This document shows, piece after piece, positions 22,691 through 35,769 of a stretch of DNA of 64,000 nucleotides. This DNA is from Acanthosepion pharaonis (taxonomy: Eukaryota > Mollusca > Cephalopoda > Sepiida > Sepiidae). Position 1 is the stretch's first letter; every line of letters starts with the position of its first letter. Both the position numbers and the translations under genes were made by a program. The stretch is from the NCBI GenBank assembly GCA_903632075.3, contig CAHIKZ030005404.1, positions 1,130,001-1,194,000 on the forward strand. Direction: 5' to 3'. The notes beneath the pieces are model-generated. The model saw only the letters and a list, made by a program, of their open reading frames with translations. It made no database searches and had not been told where the DNA came from.

Positions 22691-25600
22691 CCACTGAACA
22701 GAAGATTTTAAATATTCATAAGTACATGTAAATTTAAAAATCTAAAGTAATCTTCAGGTATGAAAAGCACTAAAAACAAAAAACTGTTACATTGGGAAAA
22801 GCAGAAATAAAAAAAATTATATTTACAAAAAAAATAAATGTCTTAAATTTTATAAGTTTAGGTTTTTGCTTTATAAAGAAAAAATACAATTGAAAATTTA
22901 CATAAAAATAAAGGAACAGAAAATTTTAACGTGCCATTCTTTTTTGAATGGCAATTCTTGAATTGCTTTTGTTGAATTAGGTGTTAAAATGTACTGTTAA
23001 TTAAAATTTAAAAATATGCTTAAAAGTAAAAAAAATTACCATAAAATAAAACCTACTTTCAAAGTTAAAATAGTAATATATATATACACTAATTACCAAA
23101 AATTAATTATTCAAAATAAATTTGTTGAAAAAGTAAAAAAATATTTTTCCAATGCTGAAAGTAAAAAATATCTTCCAAAAAATATTCATTTAAAATAAAA
23201 TAAAAAAAAAATGTTTAATTTTAGAAATTATATATGTAATTTTTACGGACCCACGATAGTAGTTCAACTGAAAAATATATCCTTTTATTATTTTATTACA
23301 TTACTTTATGTACACAAATACAAGTGTGTTAAAAAAAAAAAAAAGTGTTTCTAGTTTATTTTTTTTAATACCTATTACACAATAAGTAATGTACTTCATA
23401 CAAGTTTAGAATGAACATAAGAAATATAAGAAAATTATTTAAACTCACCTAGAAACCGTGAAATATTCAAGTCGGATTTAAAAGCTCCAGAGTTTTTAAG
23501 TTGGATGTTGGGCAGTGTGGATGGAAAATTCAAATTTCAAAACACTTCCTTTTATATTTGCTCACATTTCAGTTTGGTTGAATGTAGTGATATGAAGACA
23601 TCTAATAATTAAAGGTGAAACATTGCTCTATAAGAAGGTGTAATTTTTGTTGTTTTTTTTAAAGTGAATTTCTCTGGTATTTCATCCACTGAAATTTTCA
23701 ACTTGGAAATATTTTGTGAAAAATGACCTCAAATTTTATTTCATTTTAAGCCCACCAAAATGATGTGTGTCCTCTTTAAGATAGAACTATTTTGCTATGC
23801 TTAGGAACACATAATTCTGAGCATAACAAATTTAAAATCCTAAATATAAAATTCTCTGATTTTAAAATCCCCCCAAAAAAAGTGCCCGTCACTGAAAGAT
23901 GACCTCATTTAAAGAGACCTGGAATAGAAACTAATTATCACACAAGAAAAAGAATTGTATCTTTATAAAGAGAAAACATTAAATTTTCTCTACGTACTAA
24001 TTCTATCAAAATAACTTAAAAAAATGCTCAAGATAATGGCAGTTGAACTTGAAGTAAATTTCATTATTTTTACACATTTGGGATACCTAGTAGGAGATAA
24101 GGTAATTTTGTCCAACACAAATTACTACAAAACCTAAAAACTAGTCATGTTCTTAAATAGCCTTGTCAGATTGAGACTTTGATATGGATGTCATGCATAA
24201 TATGAAACTCATTCAGAAATATCTAAACTGTCATCTGTGTACAATCACCTCAGATCAATGATTAAAAATGGCTCCAAGCGAATGGAGCCTGTATTCCTCA
24301 TTGAGAACCACTCTTTGAAACTCGTAGACTAGCACTACAAAATCAAAGAATTCTACCAAATAACAGAAAGCACATCACTTGAGGACTTTCAGCAGCAACT
24401 AAAATGAATATTACATTTCCAAAAGAAAATGACATAATCAAGATGTTAACATTTCACAATATTTCAATCAAAAGGTTACAAAGGAAACTTTCATCAATAT
24501 CGGGAAGAGCAATAACACCTAGTAGACTTGAAAAAAAACATTTTCTGAAAAACTGTTTTAGAAAGATTTTATAAATTTCAACTGATGATAGCAGTCAATT
24601 AATGCTGAATATTTTGTTGTAAGGAAACTGCTTCATTATACCAATATTGTTTTATAACCATTTTAATTTAGAATTAGTTAATAAAAGTTGAAAAATTTCT
24701 CAATGTGACCAGATTTGAGGCTTAAGATAACTAAAATTAATTTTCACCCATAAATTGGAGGAGCTCTTTCAATTGGCTGACCTGGTTCTTTTGTTGGAGG
24801 AAGATAGAAATTTATTAATAATTTTTATAACCTAAGAACTTATTGGCTTGCAATGTCAATTTTTAGTCTTAACTACACCACCCTGTGTGGTTTCTTTTAA
24901 AAGCAATTCATGATACAAAATGATGAAGTAACAATATTAATTTTTTCATTTATTACACAATTTAATTTATATGTAAAAATGGTAAGAGAAGGTTTGTTCA
25001 ACTGGGCTTCATAGTTAATATATTGTGTGAAAATTTGGAGTAATTGCTTAAAATGGGTGTAGACTTTTCAAAATAAGTATATTTTTTGTTATACATGTTT
25101 TTTTTTCCTTCCATTTATTTTAAAATAGCTTATAGCAGCAAATCAGCAAGCATCTATTTCTTTATTAACCATCAAGTCATGCAACACATAGCCTCTTCAT
25201 CTTTCAAGTAGTTGTTTATAAAAAAAAGTTCTAGTGTAGTGAATTGTATAAATGTGTTGTGTTATGCATATTTAAATTTATTTAATAATGTATTATGAAT
25301 GTTTATTTTTCACACACATAATGGAATATAATATGCAAGTATTTGTTTATATATGCATATTGTTATAAGAATGTGTATCAAAAACAAATACTGGATTTCC
25401 TATTAAAATGCTGTAAAAACAGAAAAATAGCCCTAGCTCAAGAACACTGTAATTTTAATGAAATTTGACAGGGGTTCAAGGTAACAATATGTTTCTAAAT
25501 TGGTTGACGTGTTGTGTATCATTTAAGCTGTTATCTCAGGAACATGCATACACACACACATACATACATACATACATACAAGATTAAAGTTTTAGTATTG

Positions 25601-27120
25601 TATATATATATATAGATATTACAGTCAATAACTTCAGCTTTTTTCTTTCCTTTCATCAATTATACTTTTTGAAGCTTTATAAAATTGGGGTGTCTTAATT
25701 ATCTACTTCATTATGGTAATGAGCAGCTTTTTAATTTTAATCATTTGATATCATTGTTTAGTAAATTCATTTCCGACTTGTCACAAATGGGAATGCAATT
25801 TGTACCTTGACAGTGCAAATGCTTTAGCAGATTGGGATACTTTATTGATGGGGATGACTATAATAGCAGCACTTACAATATATGGTGTACTTTAGAAATT
25901 CTGATCTAGCCACTAATTTATCTTCTAGACAAGAATGCCATTCAGACATATTTTTCAGCTCTTATCCTTGGTGGAGTCTGTAGACAGTTGAGAATTATCA
26001 AACTGGATTCTTTTAGCTTTTAGATAATATATATTTATTTATTTTTTCTCTCTCAATAATACTCAAATATCTTATTGTATATTGGGAAAATCATCTTAGC
26101 ACCTTTTCATGCTGAATGTGTTCTTATATTCAGGGGTCTGTGAGTAATTTTGTTATGAATTATTATTTCTAATACACCCTTTGTATCTTGGTATGGAAAC
26201 CTCTTGTTTAATAAATGATGGACACTGTTATTCTACCTTACTTTGACCTTCATTTTAAGTGGTATTTGTTCTTTTATAGATATACAACTTTTATTCTTTT
26301 ACAAATGAAAAGCTTCCCTGTCTCATTGAGCTTCAACCTATGTTGTCCTACTTTTCTACAATCTTTAGTGTGTGTGATACAATTTAAAAAAATGTAGTAC
26401 TTATTTGATTTTTGTAAATTGAAACCTTGAGGAAAGATTTATTATTCTGATTAAAATTTGTTCTTAGAGTTTAGCTACACTGAATGTTGACTCTGCTTTA
26501 CATTCAAATAAGTATTTTCAAAAATATTCAGCAAAACTACTGTCCTTATTTTTGTTGCTTTTTAATACATGAAAATATTTGAAAAATATTTCCTATTGAA
26601 AATTCTCAATAGAAAATTCAATATTTTTGTTAAACTGCTGATATGCTTAACTATATTAAACATATTTTTCAACTACTGAAAATGTACAACATAGATGTTA
26701 TATTGAATTACTTAGTTTAATACAATTTATGAATTTTTGATAAATTCTTAATTTTACTTGCAAAATATTTAATGCTGTGATAAAGGCTTTTAATTCTTGT
26801 TTCACTGTTGCATGGCAATCCAATGCTTTACAATTACTGTCTTATATTAATTCAGTGATGAATGAGTAACTTTTTTCCTTTTTCTGGAAAGGAAAGTTAA
26901 TTCCATACAATTAGCATTTATTTTTATTTATGACTATTTGAACTTTTAGTAAATGGTTAAATCAATAGTTTGATATGCACCAAATTACCTGGGAGAGAGA
27001 AAAGAGCTAGACTTGAATGTATATTGGAAACTGAAATTTATTAGTCCTTTTTAGTGGTAAAATTTTTCTGCTTAAGATTTATTATACACTGATTTGCTTG
27101 GACTAGTGTCCTTATCGTAG
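22691..27120. other. Gene-free presumed intron
   Basis: Very AT-rich, with no recognisable coding or element structure. A small hairpin GCCATTC-TTTTTT-GAATGGC lies at about 22,934-22,953. A (CATA)n run sits near 25,555-25,580. Confidence 0.5.
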
Positions 27121-27439
27121 TTATCACATTTTGGCCATTGTACTCTTCATAGTTACTAGCCTAGTTACTATTTCTAGTGTCCTACAATTATGTAGATCAT
27201 TTTTTTTGCTCTCTGTACTAGAGGATCTTGTATCAGTTAATCCTATTTTGTTAATTTCACTTTATGATGTCACTTGTTTCTACTCAGTGTGTATGATTTT
27301 TGCACTAATGAAACTAAGACTTGCACTCCATTGCTTAATTATGTTTATCCATTCTGTCATGTATCCCACAAAAAATTTGTCATCCTCTTTACCTGAACTA
27401 GAATATGACTTATACAAATTCTATGGTGACATTTGTGTG

Positions 27440-27441
<2 letters not shown>

Positions 27442-27471
<30 letters not shown>
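27442..27471. repeat. Poly-T tract (30 nt)
   Basis: A pure T run inside the degraded Penelope-like region. It inflates an apparent reading frame on the plus strand that has no other coding support. Confidence 0.95.
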
Positions 27472-27559
27472 CCCTTATAAAAACTCATCTAATGTTCATT
27501 TTTATGTTATTTCTATTGAGACTGGTATAGCATAGTCTGTGTGTTCTCTATTATCCTGA

Positions 27560-28000
27560 TTTCATTGTTATACCTTTGGGATTATGGCATTCCATTATTC
27601 ATCCAACCTTTATTTTAGGGGTGGCTTGTCTCACTTTTGTATTGTCACAATTGCATGGAATAGAATATATGTCATTTTTGGTCATGTTCTCTTCTGAAGA
27701 AAGCTTAGTTTGGGAGAAATTTTTCCAATGAGTAGAACTGCTTTTGAACAGATATTGCCTTCATATTGTATGCACTGCAGATCTTGTGAATCTTTTCCAT
27801 AGAGAAACTATGGCAGTTTTCCAACTATTGTCCTTAACCCTTGTATCTTTGCTTGTGAAAGCTGATGTTAGGATAGTTGTTACTTTATAGGTCTTAATGG
27901 AAATCTGTCTGTGAATTTTGAGTATATCATACATATGTGGTAACTTACTAGAATATTGAATCAACTGTCTGTATTCAATATGAAATAATTGTTATTTTCA
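27560..28000 (-). pseudogene. Penelope-like element remnant (RT end to GIY-YIG)
   Basis: The minus strand reads KTAIVSLWKRF, then after a stop RQYLFKSSSTHWKNFSQTKL, then SSEENMTKNDIYSIPCNCD. This order (a K-T-x4-Y/W-x-K-x-(F/L) motif, about 30 residues, then NMTKxxxYSIPCxC) matches the junction between the reverse-transcriptase C-terminus and the GIY-YIG endonuclease of Penelope-like elements, and also parallels the copy at 62,208-62,810. The endonuclease core that should follow (K-GET-x-P-L-K-x-R) survives only as ETSHP and nearby fragments in another frame. Sequence further upstream to about 28,470 may belong to the same relic but lacks diagnostic motifs. Inactive. Confidence 0.6.
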
Positions 28001-28479
28001 GGATTCCTCTGTTTTCTAGATTGGATTCTTTAACTTGCATTTGCTACTATTCTAAACTTATCAATTTTACTGAGTGTTCCAATTCCACTATCAATACTCT
28101 TCTGTTGCATTTACTTGTTGGCAATATATTGATACTACTGTCATTCTGCAGAGTTTTGGAAGCCGTGTGTGTCCCCCCCCCTTGTGGTATTGACAACTGC
28201 TTTCATAGTTAAATTAATGTTGTTTCTTACTCAGCTCTTTTAATGACTTAAGCTTCTATATTTGGTCTGCTTTGAACTTATTGAATTCTTTATCATTGAA
28301 CTTGTACAGATCTTGTTGTTGTTATTCAGCCTCGGTGATTATCTGGTTGGAGGATTCATTCTGTAACTCCTATTTCATCCAACAGTTATGGATCCTCTTC
28401 ATAATGACAAGTGCACCTTACTCTTTTCAAAACTGTTCATGCTCTTCTGAAATTGACCCTTTGTTTTGATAGGTAAATC

Positions 28480-29766
28480 AAGTGGAATTAGCTTCAGGTC
28501 TCTGCATTTGTTATGTTTCAACATTAGTGCCAGATTCTAAAGTTATCTCCATTTATGTATCTTGTCTGATTTGTACTGACAAAAATTGAGTTGTTAACTG
28601 GAATCACCAACTTAATGCTACTCTGTTTTAAGGGGATCTATTCAGTATAAAGCTTACCAAAACATAGATAGATTTGGAGATTATAAATATAGTCTCTATT
28701 TTTTTTTAATTGGGAACATCAAAATCTTTCTATTTTTTTATTTTATTTTTCTTCATACAGCAACATCCTTTAAGATTGAATCAGGTAATTAAAGATCAAA
28801 TGGGTAAAATATAAAAGTGATATTAGCGGTGAGTTTTTATAATTCTCAAATGATTAAAATATTAATTTTTTTAAATAGAAAAATATAGTTAGATTTTTTT
28901 ACTACTGATTAATTGTTCAAGATATTAAAGCTATAAAATATTTCACTCTTTGAGAATGAGTTGATGAACCCCTTTAGCTATCACTAATTTTTTAAAGTGA
29001 GTAATCTTTGACTTCAGTCATAGTTGTTAGTGTTGCCCAGTAGTATTGGTAGCTCAACTAGTCCTGTTAATCATATAAGTCTTGAAATTACTGTTATAAT
29101 GTAAGAAATGTGTTATTGAATTTCCAGCTGTTTACCTCTTGAATGTTTCTTATTAAAACTGTTAATAGGAGCAATATAAGAGCTTACAAAAGGTCTCAAC
29201 TGCTGCTACAGTTGTGTTCAATTCCTTTCTCTACAACTTTCCTTATGAACAAGTTTGTCAACTTGGCTTTAGAAACATTGATCCACTTTTTCTATTACAG
29301 TTAAATGCATATTGTCTCTCTATTTAGAATGTTCAAATAAATTACTTTGTAATTATGCTATTGAACTCCCAGTTTTGCTATACAGTGTTAAGATAAATAA
29401 ATTTTTATGCAATTTATTATTAAAAGTTTAAAGCTCAGTTGCTATGGTTTTGTTTCACTTTGTTCACTTCGGTTTTATTTCTATTACTGTTTTGTCTTTG
29501 TAGAAAATTCTATTGTACTTGATTAGTATATTCCTCTTCTCTTCTATCAATTCTTTTTGCTCTAACATTTTATTTTAACCAACTCTGTAGCTGTAGGGTA
29601 GTGGATTGAGCAAGGAGTATCCTGGAATTTGAAATTCTAAACCAGATCATTAAAAAAACCTGTTGGTGTAGTAGTGAAGAATTGGCCTCTCTTCCTGACT
29701 ATCCATCATAGAGTAATACCTGTGATTAGTCAAAGTTATAATTCATCAGAACAGAAATAACCGATC
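28480..29766. other. Gene-free presumed intron
   Basis: AT-rich with no coding signal. A weak tRNA-like patch near 29,595-29,650 (TAGGGTAGTGGATTGAGC) lacks a convincing B-box. Confidence 0.4.
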
Positions 29767-31717
29767 TTAAGATAGGTACCTCCACGAAATCGCTAAAAAA
29801 AGAGCATAGCTTGATGAAAAAGACGCCAAACTTGCCGAAAACTAAATTTTATTGTCTAAATGCTTATGTTATTATTAAGAGGAAAGACCAAGGTTTTTTT
29901 TTAATTATTTTTAAAAAAATTTCCTTCTTTTTAGAACATTCTAAATTTTGATTAAAAAAACCTTTTTTCTATTTGTATCAGCAGAACTAGTAAATAACAT
30001 AGACAATTTTTAGCACGTTTTTTTGGTATGACACACATTAATTTGAAAAATCGTGCAAAAATAGAAATAATTATCGGATGTTAATGAAACTTTCAGAAAC
30101 TATTCACAGATGATCAAAATTATTATAAATATGTTTTTTTATGAAAGTCATGGTAGAAATAGTTTTTTTAAAATATTTATTACCCCCTAACTAATTTTAT
30201 GAAAACGCTAGAAATTGATCGCATCGGTTTTAGTGATTACAATAATTAAAAGCACAGGGCTTTGAGGTATGCAAATCATGTTTTTTTTTTTTTTTTTTAA
30301 TTGGATACACAGTACCTGAAAATCAGCTCTGAATTGTAACATACAAAACTCAATAAAACAAATATATTATTTAATTTCAAATGCTTTTATTTGCTTTTAG
30401 TTGTTTTTATGAATATGGACAATATTTTCTGAAAGCAAAAATTTTTTTCGATGAAAAATGAATTTTTTTTAATACAATTATTTGTTATTTCATTAATTAT
30501 AATAGATTTTACATTTAAGTTGTTAAAATATTATAAAATTAGTTAAAAGTCGCATCGGCTTTCACAAGTGTCCTTATGAGATAGATCTTTTTTTTAGCGT
30601 TGTAAATTGTATCATTTTGACTAATCAGAAGATCCCCAGTAATTAAGAAATGTAATTTTGTGCTTATAATCGAGCTGTAATTATAAAATACGGAAGACCA
30701 ACCAGAATATAATTAAGTTGGGCGTTATTTGAGTTAAGCATTGTTCTCCGCTGTTAAAGGCCTTTACTTTTTTGCAAAACACGTGTGGAGAAGTTAATTT
30801 GATTTTTTCAATTTCAACTGAGAAGGGTACCTACAAGTATCAGTATCATCTTATGAAATTTATATGATCTTATTTTTATATTAATCTCAGTTCGACATTT
30901 TTCCATAAATGAAATATCAAAATTAATAATAAAATGAATGCAAATACAAATAACAGTAGAATGTAATAAATGTACATAAAATTATAGTATTTTATGTACA
31001 ATTCTGATAAAATTTCATAAGAAAGGTACCTATAAATTAATTAGATACCTTTCTTAAGAAATATTAAATTTAATGTCACTCTTAACAGTTTTATTTTAAT
31101 TTCTTTACAATATATTTCTCATAAAGCATCATAAACGTAAAAGGTGAAAGCTAAAAAAAAAAAAAAAAAAAAAAAATTAGACCGCTGAAAGTTTTCGTTA
31201 AAAATAATGGGGTAAATAATTTGTTCACGTAAATGTAAATTATTTCACTTTTCTCCTTCCGTAGAACAAATTAGCCTCATGGAATTCGTAAATATATCAT
31301 TCATCACATGTCAAGAGACGCAAAAGTTTATGACCTGCTTTGTTTTATTTTCAAATTACATCTTTTTTGGCACAAAAAAAGTTAAGTTTGGTTCAAAATA
31401 TTTTAAATAAACATAATTTCTGAAAAAATGATAATTGATATTTAAAAAATTTCAAAAGTCAGATTTCCATTTTTTTTTTTAAGATGGAAAAAAATGGTCA
31501 ATTTGCTGACTCAAAAAAACTAGATTTTTTAACGAAAATTTCGGACGTGCTAGGAACGATTAAAAATGGAAAAAAAATACCCAAAAAATACTTTGACCTT
31601 TCCTCTTAATAATAACAAACATTTAGACGATAAAATTTTGTTTTTGTCAAGTTTGGCATCTTTTTCATCATGCTATGCTCTTTTTTTTTAGCGATCTCGT
31701 GGAGGTACCTATCTTAA
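29767..31717. mobile_element. TTAA-flanked non-autonomous DNA element with long inverted repeats
   Basis: The element body (29,771-31,713, 1,943 bp) starts GATAGGTACCTCCACGA and ends with its reverse complement, TCGTGGAGGTACCTATC in outline (one internal difference, AAAT versus GATC after CACGA). Inverted similarity of about 85-90 percent continues for at least 135 bp through AGAGCATAGC, GATGAAAAAGA, GCCAAACTTG, AAATTTTAT and TTATTATTAAGAGGAAAG; weaker similarity extends further. TTAA lies immediately outside both ends (29,767-29,770 and 31,714-31,717). TTAA duplications are known for piggyBac and Kolobok elements. The interior is AT-rich and has no open frame of note, so mobilisation would need a transposase in trans. 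Retained CpGs suggest relative youth. Confidence 0.85.
31018..31058. other. Internal hairpin within the TTAA element
   Basis: AAGAAAGGTA is followed about 20 bases later by TACCTTTCTT, a perfect 10-bp stem. The loop contains CCTAT...TTAATTAGA, so the palindrome resembles two element ends (GGTACCTATC and GATAGGTACC) abutted around TTAA. A further GGGTACCTAC lies at about 30,827. Confidence 0.6.
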
Positions 31718-32654
31718 GATAAAACAACTATATTTTCATTAATTGTGATATGTTACCAATGATAAAACATTTGCTAATACTGTGGACAATTTTTATATCT
31801 TTATTTTTGACTGTTGTAGAATTTGCCAAGTTGAAATGCACTGAATTGTATTGACATAAAAGAATTGGATGCAACATGCCATAGGAGACTGGAAAATAGT
31901 TTTAGAGTTAGGAAAAGCTGAACTATGAAGGCTTATGTATGAAATAGATGATACTATGTTGATGAGTAAACTATTGCAGACCAATGTATATTAATAATAG
32001 GAAGAAAGGCAGGTCTGAAGAGAGAGAGAAAAAAATGTTGCTAAGAAGCAGCTTATAAAAAAGATTATATTTCATAAGTCTTTTACTGAATTGACAAATT
32101 ATTATAAAATCTTTACTTTGAATTTTATTATTACTGTTAAAATTTTATTTTTATGTTGACTGGAAAGTTAAATAATTTTTTCTTCATTCTTCAAATGAAT
32201 ATAAACTGTTATTTTATACTGGGCATTTGTAAATCTGGGTTCTATTGCCTTGGGTGACCATCTAAGAGAAAGAACTGGTGATGGGATGGCATATTACATC
32301 ACTTTCCAACAAGTCTTGCCACTGCACTAGTACCAAACTTAATCTGGCTTCTGCTGACAATACAGAGAAGGGAAAAGATCTTGTATGAGTAGCTCGAGTT
32401 TTCCGTAGCCATTTATTTCTTGGGTTCGTGGCACTTTGGCATCCATCTGTTTTGGTAGACAATGGTGTAGCACAATGTAAGTTCAGCAGAGCCTCAAATT
32501 ACTCCCATCTTTTATTTGAATAATTTCTCTGGGATCTGTTTACCATTTTAAATGGTACACCCTAAATTCTGCAGCAGAGGCTGAAGGATCCAGTAATCTT
32601 TTGCTGGTACCAACATTAAAAAAAAAAATATATTTTACATTGTGTAGATATGCA

Positions 32655-32689
<35 letters not shown>

Positions 32690-35600
32690 TTTAAAAATTT
32701 CCTGTTTCCTCTTGTGTATATATAAGTTGCAAATTTGTCAGCATTGAGACTCTACTGATTTAGTTTCAAACAAGATGGCTGATTGCCAATTTAATATTTC
32801 TTAATACTTGTATGCTGTGTTGTAGGATTGTTAATATTGTGGCTTACCACAGAAAATTATCTACTTGAATAAAAGTGTACATATACCTTTAAATTACAGC
32901 CTTGTAAAGCTGTTATTTTGTTGCTATGTATGAATTTTGGCCCAAGTCTAATTAAGCAATTTGCACTAATTAAGACCCTCAGAATTTGCTCATAATGATT
33001 CTAGGCTTTATTATTTTTACATTAGAATTCCTTAATATTTCTTATCCTTTATTTGTCTAGTTGTTAAAGCTATTTAGATTCATTATTCTATTGGAGTTAT
33101 AATTGGATAATATATAGAAGCATTTTCTTCATGTTTCCATTATTGAATTGGTTCTGTTTTTCTGCTCCTTCCATCTGTTGATTACAGTTTATAAGTCTAT
33201 AAATCTCATGTTCTATTTAAGTACTTTATGCAGAGACCTCAAATAAGATGGTAATGTCTTTTATTCTAAATCCAGGATGGTTTTTAAAGTATCGTACAGT
33301 AATTTTTTTTTTTTTTTTTGTATTCATTGATATAAGCTGATTTGTGTTGTGGTGATTTTTCTTTCTTTATGGTAATTTTAAATGGAGGATTAAGTGATTT
33401 TTAAATCACTTCTAATATTGCTGTTATCTTTTTTTAGTAATTTGTAATAGACTGGTTTATTATCTGCCCATATTCAAATAATGTAGCCTGATAGTTGATT
33501 GGTTTGGCAATTTGTTTCCGTATCAGTTTCCATTTTTTATTTTTCCTTGATACCACAGTTTTCAATTCAGTTTTTCAGTTTTTAATTTAGTATTTTTGCT
33601 TTCTTAAGAAGCCATTCATTTTCTTGTGTAATGATAGCATTTCCAGTCAATATCTGATTTCGTTTGAGATCAATAAATTTGCAACTTAGTCTGTTCAACT
33701 CGTAGTTTCTCATGTATTTCTGGTCCAATCTTAAAATTATTCATATGGCTGGAAAGAAAATAATCTTTCTAAATATGTAATTTGTATGTGCTTTTATTCA
33801 TTGAATTATTTTTTTACAGCAAGTATTTTGCTTTGAATAGTGAAAATGCAAAATGATTTTTTTAAATTTCAAGACTAAATTTTACATGTCACTTTATTTC
33901 ACAAAATCAAAGTGACCAATCTTTATCAATATTCCTGAAGTTGTACACTCAATTAGAAGATGTATTAAACTACAACCCAGAAGATGTTCATTTCTTCTGT
34001 GACCTGTGGAAACGAATTCCTTTAAAAATTATAAAGTAAACAAAAAAAAAAAAATTATCAAATGGGACAAGTCATTTCATTTCTCAATTATGTTAGGATT
34101 GATTTTTCTAATGGTTCTTTTAATAAAATGTTACAAAAGTCCTCTATATGAGATTTATAAACAGCTATATGAATAATTCAGTTTGTAATTATTAAACACA
34201 TTAATATTTTGAAATATTAAGTATTTTTTTTAGTTAACACAAAATTTAATGCTAATTTGTTTGTTTGCTCTTAACTCTTATTCACTTGAGTGTTCAATAT
34301 TTACCTACAGACAATCATATTACAGGAACTAATTACAGTAAGCAGGAGGCTATTTAAATTCCACCCTATATTTATATGTAAGGTTTCTTGTCCATCTGCT
34401 GAAAGTGAATGGTGTTTATTTCTAGACGGCTTAAAATTAAAAGAACATTAATATGTACAATCTGAAACATTCAAATAAATTCTTACACACTAATTGCTTT
34501 TTTATCTTTAGCTTTCAATAGCAAATTGTGCAGAACTGGCCTTTTAACAATTACAAACTACTTTGTTTGCAGTTCATAAGATTTTATCTACAAAAAGGGA
34601 ACCATTTTATTGCATTTTATTTTCAGAAACAATTGTTTTGTTCTAAAGTGAGGGATATGTTGCTATTCAGTAACTTGAGAAAAAAAAACAAGTTGTAAAG
34701 TTTGAAATAGGTAAAACTTATGACCTTCATGAAAGGAGAACTTTAAACAAAAATTAAGGGTTCATAAGCTAGAAAAAGAAAAAGTGAATCAATCAGTTTA
34801 AACAGAAATTAAACCTGTCTGCTTACCTAACCCTCTAAGTGTCAGTTTTCCTGTAAATTGTCAGTACATGATTTTTGTTAGTGTTAGAGGACAGTCTCCA
34901 TAATTTTGTCCCATTATTTTAGTTTTTATTGGTAACCCATCCATACCTGCTAATGTTTTTTTTCTTCCTCTTTCATGAAGATCTAACTGCTGGTGAAATT
35001 AAGGATTTTAAACATTTTTTTAAGAAAAAGCATTTTATTTGAATTACTCATTGTTTAAGGATTAGTTAGACACTTTAAATAATTGGTCCCCCTGGTGTTT
35101 AAATTTATCATTTGTAGTTTCAGTGTATCTCTGTTAAATATAAGCCATAGTGTGCTTATTTGTCATTGATAACTACAACAGAGATTTAGCATAAGTTATT
35201 CTCATCTAAACAGTTTCTCCACCCCTAGTTTCAGAAACAAACATTATTTGCATATTGTAAATATCTTTTTTAATTTTGTAATTTTTATAGTGAAAAATTG
35301 TGCTGGCCTAACCATAATTTTAATGCTTTGCCTTTTTTTTTTTTCCCCCTTCACAAGCTTTAAAATGCATTTGTGCTTGTCATGTCTACATTTGGATCTA
35401 TTTGGTGATTATGCCTCTTGAAGATGTTAGCTACATTAAATTAACTATTGATTATGTCCTTATGAGGTTGTGCAACTAACTTGTTCATATGATCAATGAG
35501 GAAAAGTTGATTATAATACACTTTATTCAAGCTGTCTACAAATATTTTAAGGATTTGATTTCTATTTTATTCATAACAATTTAAAATCGGTGATTGTACA

Positions 35601-35769
35601 AGTCTTTTGTTAAATTTTTTTTTTCTCACATTTCAAACTTTGTCATTGTTTTCAAAGTAATTTCTAATATTGTCATTTAAGCTTAGCTTTTAAGTGTTTT
35701 AATATTTATTGATGTTTTAAATATTTTAAGTCATAAAATTTTGTATTTGTAGATATCATGTGTCAAAGT
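31718..35769. other. Gene-free presumed intron
   Basis: AT-rich, CpG-poor, with poly-T at 32,659-32,685. The patch 32,240-32,600 has more balanced composition and could be an old repeat, but nothing recognisable is encoded on either strand. Confidence 0.45.

Noticed and set aside
22934..22953. GCCATTC-TTTTTT-GAATGGC hairpin as a structured RNA or terminator
   Set aside because: A single 7-bp stem in AT-rich DNA with no gene next to it; expected by chance at this scale.
27131..27535. 134-codon plus-strand open frame with hydrophobic character
   Set aside because: Hydrophobicity comes from T-rich sequence and a 30-nt poly-T. The minus strand of the neighbouring sequence carries Penelope-like motifs, so this is the antisense of a relic.
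29595..29650. tRNA-like SINE head
   Set aside because: An A-box-like TAGGGTAGTGGATTGAGC is present, but no acceptable B-box or TSD was found.
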